A DNA stretch of 64,000 nt from Episyrphus balteatus (taxonomy: Eukaryota > Arthropoda > Insecta > Diptera > Syrphidae), in the NCBI RefSeq assembly GCF_945859705.1, contig NC_079136.1, positions 122,850,028 to 122,914,027 on the forward strand, read 5' to 3'. Made by a program: the position numbers and the translations under genes. This document shows, piece by piece, positions 37,548 to 49,219 of the stretch (position 1 is the stretch's first letter; the number at the start of each line of letters is the position of its first letter). The notes under the pieces are model-generated. The model did not search any database and was not told the origin of the DNA. It saw nothing but the letters and a program-made list of their open reading frames with translations.

Positions 37548-40500
37548 ATGGTGCCTGCATTCTTTGGTCTATTTGTAATAAGTCTTTGTTATTTTTCGGC
37601 ACCCACCAGTGCTCAATCGGGACCTTTGGTCCAAACAGCCTTAGGCAAAGTAAGAGGTGCTGTGTTAAAAACTCAAAAAGGCTTTGATTTTTATGCCTTT
37701 CGTGGAATACGTTATGCTGAAGCAAAAAGATTTGAAGCCCCTAGTTTTGTAACCAAATGGGAAGAACCTGAATTAGATGGTACTAAAGATGGACCGATTT
37801 GTCCACAGTTTCTTTCTCCCACTCAACTTTTTGTACCAATTTCTGAGGATTGTTTATTTTTGAATGTTTATACACGTAATTTGAATAAGACAACACAAAA
37901 TTCAGTTGTGGTTTATATCCATGGTGGAGCTAATGCTTTTGGCAGTGGTCACAGTTTAAGTGGTTTTGGACCACTGTACCTATTGGAAAATGATATTGTT
38001 TTGGTGACTTTTAACTATCGCTTAGGACCATTTGGTTTTCTAAGTTTAAACTCAACTGAAGCTCCTGGGAATTATGGTTATCTAGATCAAGTGATGGTGT
38101 TAGAATGGATCCATCACCATATCGCCGAGTTTGGAGGAAATCCTGAATCAGTGACTTTGTTTGGTATGAGTGCTGGGGGAGAGGCAGTATCCCTTCATAT
38201 GGCTTCGCCATTGTCCAAAGGATTATTTCATAAGGCAATTGCAATGAGTGGTGCGGCAACAAGTGACATTGTGGAAGATAGTGTTAAATGGACACACAAG
38301 CTTGCCCATGAGACATCATGTCCTGTGTTTAATTCTGAGGATGTTCTCGGCTGTCTCAGGAAGTTACCATGGGAAACTATTGTTAAGGTCTGTGAAACAT
38401 GGAAGGCTTTTGGTTTTCCCAATATGAAATGGGGCTATCAAGTTGATGGAAACTTTATGCCAGCCAGACTCACTGAGCTTTTTGATCAAGGAAATTTCAC
38501 CAGAATTCCCTTACTAACTGGTTTGTCAAAATACGAATTTACCTTTTCGGTTTATGGTAACTACATACAAACTTCCGAACTTATTTTCTTAGACCTCTAA
38601 AAAAGTTTATTTCATTTTGAAAAATTCCAGATCAAGAGAACAACACAGGACTATTCAATGATATTAGTTTAAATTTTGACAAATACGCACCTGATATTTT
38701 TCAGCACAATTTTGACAGTTCCAAATCACTGCAAACACTTAGGAAATTTTATCTTGGAAATAGAACAATCAATGATCAGAAATTGGAACATTTTGGAGAA
38801 ATATTTGCGGATTCATTAATTGGACATGGAGTTCATAGATTAGTGGATTTGGCTAGAAAGTTTATTGATGTTTATTATTATCGATTTGATTATGTTGGAC
38901 GTTATGGGGCTTACATCGATGCAGAGGGAAGTCCAAGAGGTAAATTATTTCCATTTTTTTTTTGGTATTAAATTTTGAGAATCTTATTTTAAATTTTTGG
39001 ATTGCAGGAGCAAGTCATGCTGATGAATTGTTATACTTAACGAATGTAGAAACGAATTTTTCACCAGAGGATCCCGATTGGCCAATGGTGGAGCGGATGG
39101 TGGGAATAATTTCTTCTTTTGCTCAAATGGGGTATGTTTTAATTCTTGGAGAGTTAGTTTTATTTCATTTTCGCATTAATTGTGCATTTGTGTAGAGAAA
39201 AAATAATTTTTGATTCTCGCGTTGGGCGCCAGTTAAAAAAAGTAAGAGAATAGTAGAGCAGTTCAATGTTAGGTAGCACGTTTCATATTATTTGTGAAGA
39301 GTGAACACATTTCATCTGTATAAAATTGCTCATAAAAACTTTCAATAAAAAAAAAAAAAAACTCAAAATACTCACGTTGGGCGACAATCAAAATTGACAC
39401 CAATTAGTTTGCCAAAGTGGGTGCAAAATAAACCTGTGTCAATATGCTGCACTCATTTTTTTATTTTTCGATCGTGTCTTGTTAAAAAATGAGTTCAAAG
39501 TTAACTGTTACATCTACCTCATTTTTATTTGAATTCGAAGTATTTTGGTAAGTGTTATTCTATATGCGATATCGAAGTGTTGTGATAGAAATTTAAAAAA
39601 AATTTAAATGCAGAATTCTTCTTCAGTTATTTATTAACGATATTAATAAAGTTTTGAAAATGTTAGATGGTTTTTTCTATTTTAATTCGGGCTTAGAACT
39701 AGTATCTAAAAACTTGATATTTTTGATAAGTTATTATTTGAACTTTAATGATTTTGTTTTAGTATACCCCGTTATTCTGCGATGAATTGAAACTTATGAG
39801 TTAGTTTATATATTCTTTAACACAATGCAACAAAAATTGGGTGCTCTTAGGTGCTCTTTAGAGAATCGAGGGTCAATTAGTTTTTCACTTTCTGATAGAA
39901 AATACTCCTTACTTTATGCAACGTTTTTTATTTTTAAATTAAATTTACTGATATTATTAGTGTATTTTATTTAGGGTGATCTTAATTAAGGTTGGGGAAG
40001 AGAGAAAAGAAACTGAGAATTGCGTATTAGGGATGAGGAAAAATTCGAGAAAAATAATGTCGACAGGCGGAGTACAGGCCATTAATCAATTTTTTTAGTT
40101 TTTGGTAAAAAAATAAAAATAACAAAAACTAGGTTTATATTGTATTTTCTTGTAGGAATACTCATTTTAAACAGAAATAATAACAAAAACCACGAAAAAT
40201 AATTATGGCCAGGTTTTTGATGACAATACTCCTATGTGCGTTGGGTGCCAGTTAGAACGCCTTAACAAGTGCTTCTACAATCTACATATTCATCAAGGAA
40301 TTCAGAACAATTCTAAATATCGAATTTGACAAAACAAAATTACACAAGCTGACTTTTTTCTTCCTTATAATTAACAGTGAATAAATTCCCACATTGGGCG
40401 CCAGTTTAAATTATTATTATTATTAAGCACATTTAATTTGGAAGATGTAAAACAATCTTAATATGAACAAACCAATGCAATTTTTTGTGAATTATAAAAA

Positions 40501-41325
40501 AAATGTAAAAAAAAATGCAAGGCCTTGCATTGGGCGCCAGCTAAAAATTGATTTCTAGCTTGACGTTGTTCCGCTATTAATAAAAATACTTTTGCATTGG
40601 CTTTTATTACTCTTTTTAATAGATTGTAACTTATTGGTTATTTACATTGACTGATGATAGTTCCGTATAAGATTTTTTCTACAAACAACCCGTCAAAAAA
40701 TTTAAATATTGGACGTAAGTTGAAATCCACAACAGTTGCTAAGTATTCTTAACCATTGTTTTTGTTTTTAAAATAGAGACACAGACTTTTTATCCTGCTT
40801 TTTATTAAAAAAAAAAAAAAAACTATCCTGAATAAGTTATTTTAATAATCATATATGGCATCCGCATTGGGCGCCACTTAAAACTTAATAATTTGAAAAT
40901 TAAAATAAAAATTTGAAAATTTATGTAACATATTTCAGTAGATTGAAATTTTACTTAAGAAAATAATTTCATTCCAAAAACTCTTCTGCATTAATTCTTT
41001 TTTGAAAACACCATGGTACCCGCATTGGGCGCCATCTTAAACCCAATAATATTAGTTAAACATTTTAACTAACTATTTAAAATTTTCTTTTTGTTTACTT
41101 AGATCGCCAGAGGATATGAACGATATAAAATGGCTACCAACAAATAAAACTCATTTAAATACAATGTACATCGATACAAATGCAGAATTAGGATATGGAC
41201 CATTTACAGAACGTTTTAGACTTTGGGATGAACTCTTTCCAGTAAATAGCAGTAAAACTGTTTATGCTTCTACTCTTGTCGTAGTATTAATGATTTTGTT
41301 CCAATTGTTTATTGAATTAAATTAA
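37548..41325 (+). CDS. Carboxylesterase (type B), esterase 1, four exons
   Basis: A secreted or surface-anchored hydrolase of the alpha/beta-fold carboxylesterase family, predicted to cleave carboxyl esters. Inferred exons are 37,548-38,556, 38,631-38,939, 39,008-39,131 and 41,103-41,325 (GT...AG; phases 1, 1, 2), giving 554 residues, normal for the family. A signal peptide spans about residues 1-22. The oxyanion-hole HGG is at 125-127, SEDCL at 99-103, the nucleophile Ser208 in GMSAGG, Glu330 in SKYEF, and His443 in GASHADEL, so the triad is complete. Met precedes the Ser where family members more often have Glu or Asp. The last ~20 residues are hydrophobic after an Asn-Ser-Ser, resembling a GPI-anchor signal. 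Intron 3 is unusually long (1,971 bp) against 74 and 68 bp for the others. The clade and substrate are unknown. Confidence 0.93.
39132..41102 (+). other. Long intron 3 of esterase 1
   Basis: Donor GTATGT at 39,132, acceptor TTACTTAG ending at 41,102. The equivalent intron in esterase 2 is 62 bp. The extra length is AT-rich sequence holding the tRNA-Lys-end-like motif array. No open frame or element end is visible, and splicing predicted across it restores an exon 4 that aligns with that of esterase 2. Confidence 0.8.
39219..41034 (+). repeat. Array of tRNA-Lys 3'-end-like motifs (sense)
   Basis: A core GCGTTGGGCGCCA or GCATTGGGCGCCA, usually followed by GTTTAAA-like sequence, occurs at 39,219, 39,373 (with GCGACA), 40,237 (GGGTGCCA), 40,389, 40,527, 40,864 and 41,022, with a possible decayed copy near 40,707. 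Spacing is near 150 bp or multiples of it (154, 152, 138, 158). CGTTGGGCGCCA is what eukaryotic tRNA-Lys(CUU) has at its 3' end once CCA is added; its complement is the primer-binding site of tRNA-Lys-primed LTR elements. Spacers are AT-rich and diverged. Confidence 0.75.
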
Positions 41326-43560
41326 ATAGTTTTAAGATTTAGGCTAAAGATTGATTTTGTTTATAATATTATATGTGTGTTTGTTTGTATGTGTGTAGTC
41401 ATTTCTAATTATATAATTCAATATGCTTATAGAAGATAAGAATATATCAAGTGTATGGCAACAAAGATCCACTTCACAAAAAAAAAAATAATAATAATCT
41501 TTCGTTTGAGATCAGATTAGAAATAATTTGAAAATATAAAAATAAGTTGAAGTTAATTGAATTGATTGTTGTCATTTAATGAATTAGGTATCAAAATAAA
41601 GATTTCTTTAAGCTCTATTTACAAATGAAAACCAAAAGTTATTATGAGATCTGGTTGGCGAGATAATGCAATCCAAACATGTTTTTTTCAAGATTTTCTA
41701 TAAAAATACCTTTGTGGGAAAAAAATGCACTTTAAAAAATTTCTCCCAAATTTCTGCTTAATAAATGAAGCCAAAATATCACTTGACTTCTAATTCCAGA
41801 GTTATTTGCAATCAAACATACATTTTTCTCGAATAACTTCTTCAATATTAAAGTAAATAATTGATTTTTTCGAAGGATATGTGAGACCATGCATAAAATA
41901 ATCCAAAAAAGTATAATAAATATTAAATCCCTCAACATTACCAATATATTGATTATGTTTATTTTTTTTTTTTTTTTCAAAAACGTTTTCAAAGGATATC
42001 ATTCTTTCTTGGATTTCAATTATAATATCTCTTAAAGAATGATGCGGTCAATGATTTTTTCTTACAATTCTTTATCCTTTGAGATTATATGGAAATATTA
42101 TATAAAATAAAAAAGAAAAGAGTCAAAAAGGAATCAAGTGGTAAGTAAACAACAAAAGAAATTCAATAATGAAACAAAGTCTTGTGTTTGACTTTTGTAG
42201 ATAAAATAATTTTTTTTTCTGTATTTTTTTTTTTTTTTTTTTTTTTTTCCGGAGAAAATAATCCAAAGCCCAGAGGATAATGTTAATGTCAATAACTGTG
42301 TATGCTCATATAGAAATGAGAAAAAAAAATAAACGTAATCTATGTTCTCTCTGCATTCAGCTTTATTATGTCCACAGAGTGAGTGAAATAGTTTTTTTTG
42401 TTCAGCACCTTAGGGTGTTAAAATTGCATCGAGGACACAATTTTCATGTAGGTGGATGTTTCAATATACTCGAGTGTCAAAATAACTTACAACATATTGC
42501 TCGCTGCCATTTTTTGTGATCAAATTTAAAATCCTTTCAAATGGAACAAATTCCCACTTCTGAACAAACACACTGTGAACTATAAAGCGAAAGAAAAAAA
42601 AAAAAAAAAAAAACAATTAAAAAATTAATTAAAACTTCAAAAAATAAAAGAAAATACATGCAGTTGTCTTTTTGACACTTTAGTATAAAATCAGGATGTC
42701 ATCCTGCGGCAAAAGATAAAGTTAGTTTTTTTTTTTTTTTTTTTTACTTTTACAATATTTTTGATCATAGTTTGAGCTTTCAGGTGGCCTTGTCATAATA
42801 ATATCTATATTTTGAGAATTTATAAAGGGGATTTTCGACGAGCAGGCATTTAAATTGGTAACGGATTATTGATTTATTAGAAAATAGCAGTTGTGCGACC
42901 TGGTCAACTAGCATGGTTATGGGATAGAAATAAGGATTATGCAATGATTTACGAAAATGATAGAAGATTAAATATGAGATTTATATAAGTATTAAGCTCT
43001 GTTTAAAATACTGTGGGTAGTTTTCTATTTAATTCTGTTGATGATGGGGAAAATGATGCAAACAAAAAAAAAATTATCCCACAACTGAGATTGTTTAAGT
43101 CCTTTTTCATTTTTTCATTTTTTTTTCTGTATCAGAAAAATGTATTTTAAAATGACAATGAGAACAATAATCGTAACCATTATATTAATCCCAGGAGAAA
43201 ACATTATCCTTGCGGTGCAATATTTGTTTTTTTTTTTTTTTTTGCTCTTTTTCTTTTTGTAAATGTATTTTTATTAGACAGACAGGACACATACAGAAAG
43301 TATCTTTTTAAAATTTAATTCTTGTGGCTTGGTGGTTGGCCATAACAAGTATGATGAGTATTGAGAAGCTTGAAGTTGTTTGTTTTTTTTTTTCTTTATT
43401 TTTTTGACTAAAATTTGCATGATTCAATTCAGGGATTGTAAAATACTTGTGTAATTTGTGTTTGTAACATATTTTAAATTCACTCAGGACAAGCGACATA
43501 AGGATATGGTGACAAAGAGAATCTTAGATAGAATAAGTGTATTTTCTTAGAGTTTTTTTT
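41326..43560. other. Spacer between the two esterases
   Basis: No gene is supported. It contains a partial R310 repeat at 41,590-41,830 and long A/T runs (for example 42,221-42,248 and 42,595-42,613). A possible poly(A) signal AATAAA at 41,595-41,600 lies about 270 bp past the esterase 1 stop codon; this is weak evidence for a 3' end. Confidence 0.5.
41590..41830 (-). repeat. Dispersed repeat R310, partial copy
   Basis: Contains 'tatcaaaataaagatttctt', 'aagctctattt', 'gaaaaccaaaagttatta' and 'gatctggttggc', complements of blocks in the 46-49 kb array. A single diverged copy in the inverted orientation. Confidence 0.55.
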
Positions 43561-43565
43561 TTAAC

Positions 43566-44020
43566 TGGCGCCCAACGTACGATTTTTTAGTTGTTTGAAT
43601 TCATTTGTTATTTTGAAAAATTTGGAAGCAGACAAAATTTGCTTTCTTCAACAGAAATTACCTAAATGAAGATTATTTTTTTTTTTTTTTTTTTTGGTAA
43701 ATTGGCGCCCAACGTTAGATTTTTAAAGTGTTTAAATCCACTAGTGAATTGGGACTTTGTAGAAGTAAATTGTGTATTCTTTCAAATTCTTACACAATTT
43801 GATTAATATTCACACCATAAATAAAGATTAATATTGTTTTTCTCATTTTGTTAAACTGGCGCCCAACCGAAGATCTTTGAATTTTTTTGTGTTTTGACTA
43901 TTAACAATACTAGATAGTATTGTCTTCGAAAAATTTACATGTGATACTTAATTTAAACCTTAGACCTAAATGAAGATAAAATCAGCTTTTCTATTTTCCT
44001 TTTAAAATGGCGCCCAACGC
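43566..44020 (-). repeat. Array of tRNA-Lys 3'-end-like motifs (primer-binding-site sense)
   Basis: TGGCGCCCAACG occurs at 43,566, 43,703, 43,857 (ending AACC) and 44,008, spaced 137, 154 and 151 bp. Each is preceded by a TTTTAAAC/AAAAT-like stretch; the last reads TGGCGCCCAACGCGAGATC. Relative to the esterases these are antisense to the copies in intron 3. The array ends about 300 bp before the esterase 2 start codon. Read in this direction, the layout resembles an LTR 3' end followed by a tRNA-Lys primer-binding site. Confidence 0.75.
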
Positions 44021-44322
44021 GAGATCCTTTAAAATTTTATCAGAAACTTGTTTATCTATTTAAACAGAACACAAAAGCTTTAATCAATAAATAATTATAT
44101 TAGTTAAAAAAAGATAACTTCAAGAAATATTTTTGATACCGATCAGAGATGTCCCATATCGTAAAAACTGTGAAAACAAGATAAAACTTATTAGAAATCA
44201 CAGAGTTATAATAGATTACGATTCCAAAACATAAAAAACATTTAAACTCATGATTTGCAAAATTAAATTTGAAAAAGAATTCATTAATTGAAGTTCAGTG
44301 TTTCTCTGAATTCCGTCGAGAA

Positions 44323-46187
44323 ATGTTGCTGATACTTAAAATTACATTGGGAATTTTATTTCTCGAGCTTGTTAGTGCTCAGTTAAATAATCCAATTGTC
44401 GAAACGTCTTTAGGCAAAATTAAAGGAACAATATTAAAAACCGAAAAAGATCGTGAATTTTATGCATTCCGTGGAATAAGATATGCAGAATCTCCAATCG
44501 GTGATGAGCGATTTAAGGCTCCTATAGCTGTGACCAAACCATGGAACGGTGAATATGATGCCACTAAAGATGGTTACATGTGCCCACAAGTTGGTCCAAG
44601 TGAAGATCTTTTGTCCGAAGACTGTTTAATAGTGAATGTTTACACAACAAATCTAAATGCTAGCAAGCCAGTAATAGTTTATATTCACGGTGGATCTGAT
44701 AAAGATGGAGGAAGTCACAGTGTGAGAGAAGCTGGTCCCGAATACCTAATGGAGACTGAAATTGTGTTGGTATCACTGAATTACCGACTAAATGCATTGG
44801 GATTCCTCACTACACGAACTTCTGAAGCTCCTGGAAATTTCGGTTTCCTTGATCAAATCATGGCACTAAAATGGGTTCATGAGAATATTGAACATTTCGG
44901 TGGAAATTCAAGCTCCGTGACAATCTTTGGAGCTAGTGCTGGAGGAATGGCTGTCACTTTACATGTAGCTTCACCTCTTTCAAGAGGATTGTTTCATAGA
45001 GCGATTGCTATGAGTGGATCAGCAGTGAATGAACAAGCAATTGATAATTTACATTGGACCAGGAAACTAGCCCATGAGACTTCTTGTCCAATGTTCAATC
45101 CTGAAGACCTTCTTAGCTGCCTTCGGAAAGTTCCCTGGCAAACTATTGTACAAATTAGCAAACGATGGGATTTGTATGGATTTGCCGACATGAAATGGAA
45201 CTATGAAGTCGATGGACACTTTTTGGATTTTCCACCAACAAAATATTTCGCTCAAGGAAATTTTTCCCATGTTCCAATTCTGACAGGTCTAACAAAGGAA
45301 GAGTTTAGGATAATGAGTCAAAGTATAAAATTTACTTTCTTTAGTTAAAATGTTAAAGTTTTTTGTATATTTTCTTTTTCAAAGTTCATTACGATAATCC
45401 AGGACTTTTGAATGATATTGATTTTAATTTGGAAAAATATTCTCGTGAATTTTTCATGCATGATTTTGGTGATCCAATTGAGGGGAAAGTTGAAAAATTG
45501 AAGACATTTTACTTCAAAAATGAATCAATGAGTACAGCGAACTTGGAAAAATTTGGTGAAGCATTAACAGATTCGTTTATCAATCATGGAGTTCATAGAT
45601 TGGTTGATTTGGCTCGAAAATTTGTTCCAGTTTATTATTATCGTTTTGATTATAAAGGAAGTTATGGAATGTTTCCAAATATTTCTGGTAGGGAATTATT
45701 ATAAAGTTTGGATCTGTTTATTTAGTTTCTATAGATTTTTTTTTTTCTCTTCTTTGGTTCATTTAACAGATGTTTATCATGGTGAAGAGCAAATTTATAT
45801 TTTCAAAACAAACAAACCTGGTGCAGGAATTAGTGTCAAGGATAAAGAATGGCAAATGATTGAAACTATGGTTGGAATAATTTCAACTTTTGCACAAAAT
45901 GGGTACTTCTTAAAAAGATTGGAAAAATAACCTTTTAAAAATTTTTTTTTGTTTTCATTTTCAGAGTTCCACCAGAATTTGATAATTTAAAATGGCAACC
46001 ATCAAATCAAACAGATGTCAATACTTTGTACATAAATGAAACATTGAAAATGGATAGTCCTCCCTTTGCAGAAAGATTCCAACTTTGGGATAATTTGTTT
46101 CCAGTGGAAAATATTGGAAGTAGATTATCGATTTGTTTAACAATTATGTTGATTGGAGTATCAGTTGTTTTTAGTGTTTTTGTCTAA
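44323..46187 (+). CDS. Carboxylesterase (type B), esterase 2, four exons
   Basis: Paralog of the upstream esterase with the same exon structure: 44,323-45,322, 45,385-45,687, 45,770-45,902 and 45,965-46,187 (phases 1, 1, 2), giving 552 residues. I chose the ATG at 44,323 because it is followed at once by a signal peptide (about residues 1-19) and sits in an AGAAATG context; the frame is open further upstream but without an ATG. HGG is at 122-124, SEDCL at 98-102, nucleophile Ser205 in GASAGG, Glu327 in TKEEF and His438 in VYHGEEQIYIF, so it is predicted to be catalytically competent. Ala precedes Ser instead of the usual acidic residue. The hydrophobic C-terminus (about the last 22 residues) again resembles a GPI-anchor signal. 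All introns are 62-82 bp. Confidence 0.93.
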
Positions 46188-46399
46188 AATTATTTGAAGA
46201 TTAATATTATTATCTTAAATCAGCTAATCTTTTCGATTTGTATACAATAATTATAAAATATTGATTAAAACGTATTTGCTAAGACAAAAAAAGAATGTAT
46301 TCATTTATCAGAATGTCTGTGTGAAGTATAGAGCTTTGAAAAGTCTTATCAACGAGAATTTGGGAACTACAATACCTAATTGGATTTTGGAAATTTCGA

Positions 46400-49215
46400 A
46401 AATACACTGATACTTGTTGCGAGACCTTGATTCGAAAATACCTGCTTTCGACTAAAAAAAAATATTTCGATTGCAAATAAAAAAAATTTGTTTCGATTGC
46501 AAATTATTTAGCAATATTAAAAAATTATTTTTAATTTTTGAATCTAAATGAGTAGGCTTGTTCATTGTTAGCTCATATCTGTAAACAAAATCTTGTTTCG
46601 ACCCCTAGATCCGAAAATATCTGCTTTCGAATAAAAAAAAAATATTTCGATTGCAATTTAAAAAAAAAAAAAATCGATTGCAAATTATTTAGCAACCAGA
46701 TGCTAAAGTTTTCAGTTATGAATAGAGCTTTAAGAGGCCTTTCTTTTGATATAACACTCGATAAATTTGGAGGACTTTTTTGAAAATGCGTTATTTTTGG
46801 ATTTTTTCTCTAAAATCTTTAAAAAAAATTTGTAATTTTTTTATCTTTATCTAAATGGTAAGCCTTATTCACTGTGAGCTAATATCTGTAAACAAAATCT
46901 TGTTTCGACCCCTAGATCCGAAAATATCTGCTTTCGAATAAAAAAAAAATTTCGATTGCAAATAAAAAAAAAAAAAATTCGATTGCAAATTTAAAGCAAC
47001 CAGATGCCCAAAAAACTTTTGGTTTTCAGTTGTGAATAGAGCTTAAAGAGGCCTTTCTTTTGATATAACACTCGATAAATTTAGAGGACTTTTTAAAAAA
47101 TGCGTTATTTTTGGGCAAGGGGTTAACCTTGATTTTTTCTCGAAAATCTTTTAAAAAAAATTTGTAATTTTTATATCTTAATGGATAGCCTTATTCATTG
47201 TGAACTCATTTCTGTAAACCAAATCTTGTTTAGACCCCTAGATCCGAAAATATCTGCTTTCGAATAAAAAAAAATTCAATTGCAAATAAAAATAAAAATT
47301 CGATTGCAAATTATTTAGCAACCAGATGCCCAAAAAACTTTTGGTTTTCAGTTATAAGTAGAGCTTAAAGAGGCCTTTCTTTTGATATAAAACTTGATAA
47401 ATTAGGAGGACTTTTTTGAAAATGCTTTATTTTTGGATTTTTTCTCGAAAATCTTTAAAAAAAATTTGTAATTTTTTTATCTTTATCTAAATGGTAAGCC
47501 TTATTCACTGTGAGCTAATATCTGTAAACAAAAACTTGTTTCGACCCCTAGATCCGAAAATATCTGCTTTCGAATAAAAAAAAAAAAACATTTCGATTGC
47601 AAATAAAAAAAAAAATATATATATTTCATTTTTTATCGAAAATCTGAAATAAAAAAAATTTTAATTTTTTTATCTAAGTAAATTGGCTTATTCACTGTGA
47701 GCTAATATCTGTAAACAAAAACTTGTTTCGACCCCTAGATCCGAAAATATCTGCTTTCGAATAAAAAAAAAATTCAATTGCAAATAAAAATAAAAATTCG
47801 ATTGCAAATTATTTAGCAACCAGATGCCCAAAAAACTTTTGGTTTTCAGTTATGAATAGAGCTTTAAGAGGCCTTTCTTTTGATATAACACTTGATAAAT
47901 TAGGAGGACTTTTTTGAAAATGCTTTATTTTTGGATTTTTTCTCGAAAATCTTTAAAAAAAATTTGTAATTTTTTTTATCTAAATGGAAAGCCTTATTCA
48001 CTGTGAGCTAATATCTGTAAACAAAAACTTGTTTCGACCCCTAGATCCGAAAATATCTGCTTTCGAATAAAAAAAAATATTTCAATTGAAAAAAAAAAAA
48101 AATGATTGCAAATTATTTAGCAACCAGATGCCCAAAACACTTTTGGTTTTCAGTTATGAATAGAGCTTAAAGAGGCCTTTCTTTTGATATAACACTCGAT
48201 AAATTTAGAGGACTTTTTTGAAAATGCGTTATTTTTGGGAAAGGGGTTAACATAGATTTTTACTCGAAAATCTTTTAAAAAAATTTGTAATTTTTATATC
48301 TTATTAGAAAGCCTTATTCATTGTGAACTCATTTCTGTAAACCAAATCTTGTTTAGACCCCTAGATCCGAAAATATCTGCTTTTGAATAAAAAAAAAAAT
48401 TCGATTGCAAATAAAAAAAAAAAATTCGATTGCAAATTATTTATCAACCAGATGCCCAAAAAACTTTTGGTTTTCAGTTATGAATAGAGCTTAAAGAGGC
48501 CTTTCTTTTGATATAACACTCGATAAATTTGGAGGACTTTTTTGAAAATGCGTTATTTTTGGGCAAGGGGTTAACCTTGATTTTTTCTGGAAAATCTTTA
48601 AAAAAAAAAAATTTGTAATTTTTATACCTTATTAGAAAGCCTTTTTCATTGTGAACTCATTTCTGTAAACCAAATCTTGTTAAGATCCCTAGATCCGGAA
48701 ATATCTGCTTTCGAATAAAAAAAAACTTCGATTGCAAATAAAAAAAAAAAAAATTTCGATTGCAAATTATTTAGCAACTAGATGCATAAAAAACTTTTGC
48801 TCTTCAGTTATGAATAAAGCTTAAAGAGGAATTTCTTTTAATATAATACTCGATAAATTTGGAGGACTTTTTTGAAAATGCTTTATTTTTGGGCAAGGGG
48901 TTAACCTTGATTTTTACTCGAAAATCTTAAAAAATAAAATTTGAAATTTTTATACCTTATTAGAAGCCTTATTCATTGTGAACTCATTTCTGTAAACCAA
49001 ATCTTGTTAAGACCCCTAGATCCGGAAATATCTGCTTTCGAATAAAAAAAAATTTCGATTGCAAATTATTTAGCAACTAGATGCCCAAAAAACTTTTGCT
49101 CTTCAGTTATGAATAAAGCTTAAAGAGGAATTTCTTTTGATGAATCAATTATCACTCGATGGATTTGGGGGACATTTTCTTTTTTTGGGCAAGGGGCTAA
49201 AACCTTGATTTTACA
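46400..49215 (+). repeat. Tandem array of R310 (about nine ~310-bp units)
   Basis: The block 'cccctagatccgaaaatatc' recurs near 46,602, 46,911, 47,236, 47,546, 47,734, 48,039, 48,359, 48,690 and 49,013. Each unit also carries 'tgcaaattatttagcaacca', 'ttttggttttcagtt', 'cctttcttttgatataacac' and 'gataaatttggaggac'. Most units are about 310-325 bp; the one from 47,546 to 47,734 is shortened to about 190 bp by an internal deletion. Two subtypes are visible: one with 'gggcaaggggttaacc' and 'gaactcatttctgta', the other with 'gagctaatatctgta'. The array begins about 220 bp after the esterase 2 stop codon. It has no credible coding frame. Confidence 0.9.
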
Positions 49216-49219
49216 TCGA

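Noticed and set aside
38011..38422. Minus-strand frames opposite esterase 1
   Set aside because: They are shadows of the conserved esterase coding sequence on the + strand.
39219..44020. A true tRNA-Lys gene
   Set aside because: Only the last 12-13 bases of the tRNA are present; no anticodon arm, D arm or B box accompanies any copy.
44269..44322. Upstream extension of the esterase 2 reading frame
   Set aside because: The first codon there is TTG and no ATG lies in the extension; the ATG at 44,323 begins a clean signal peptide.
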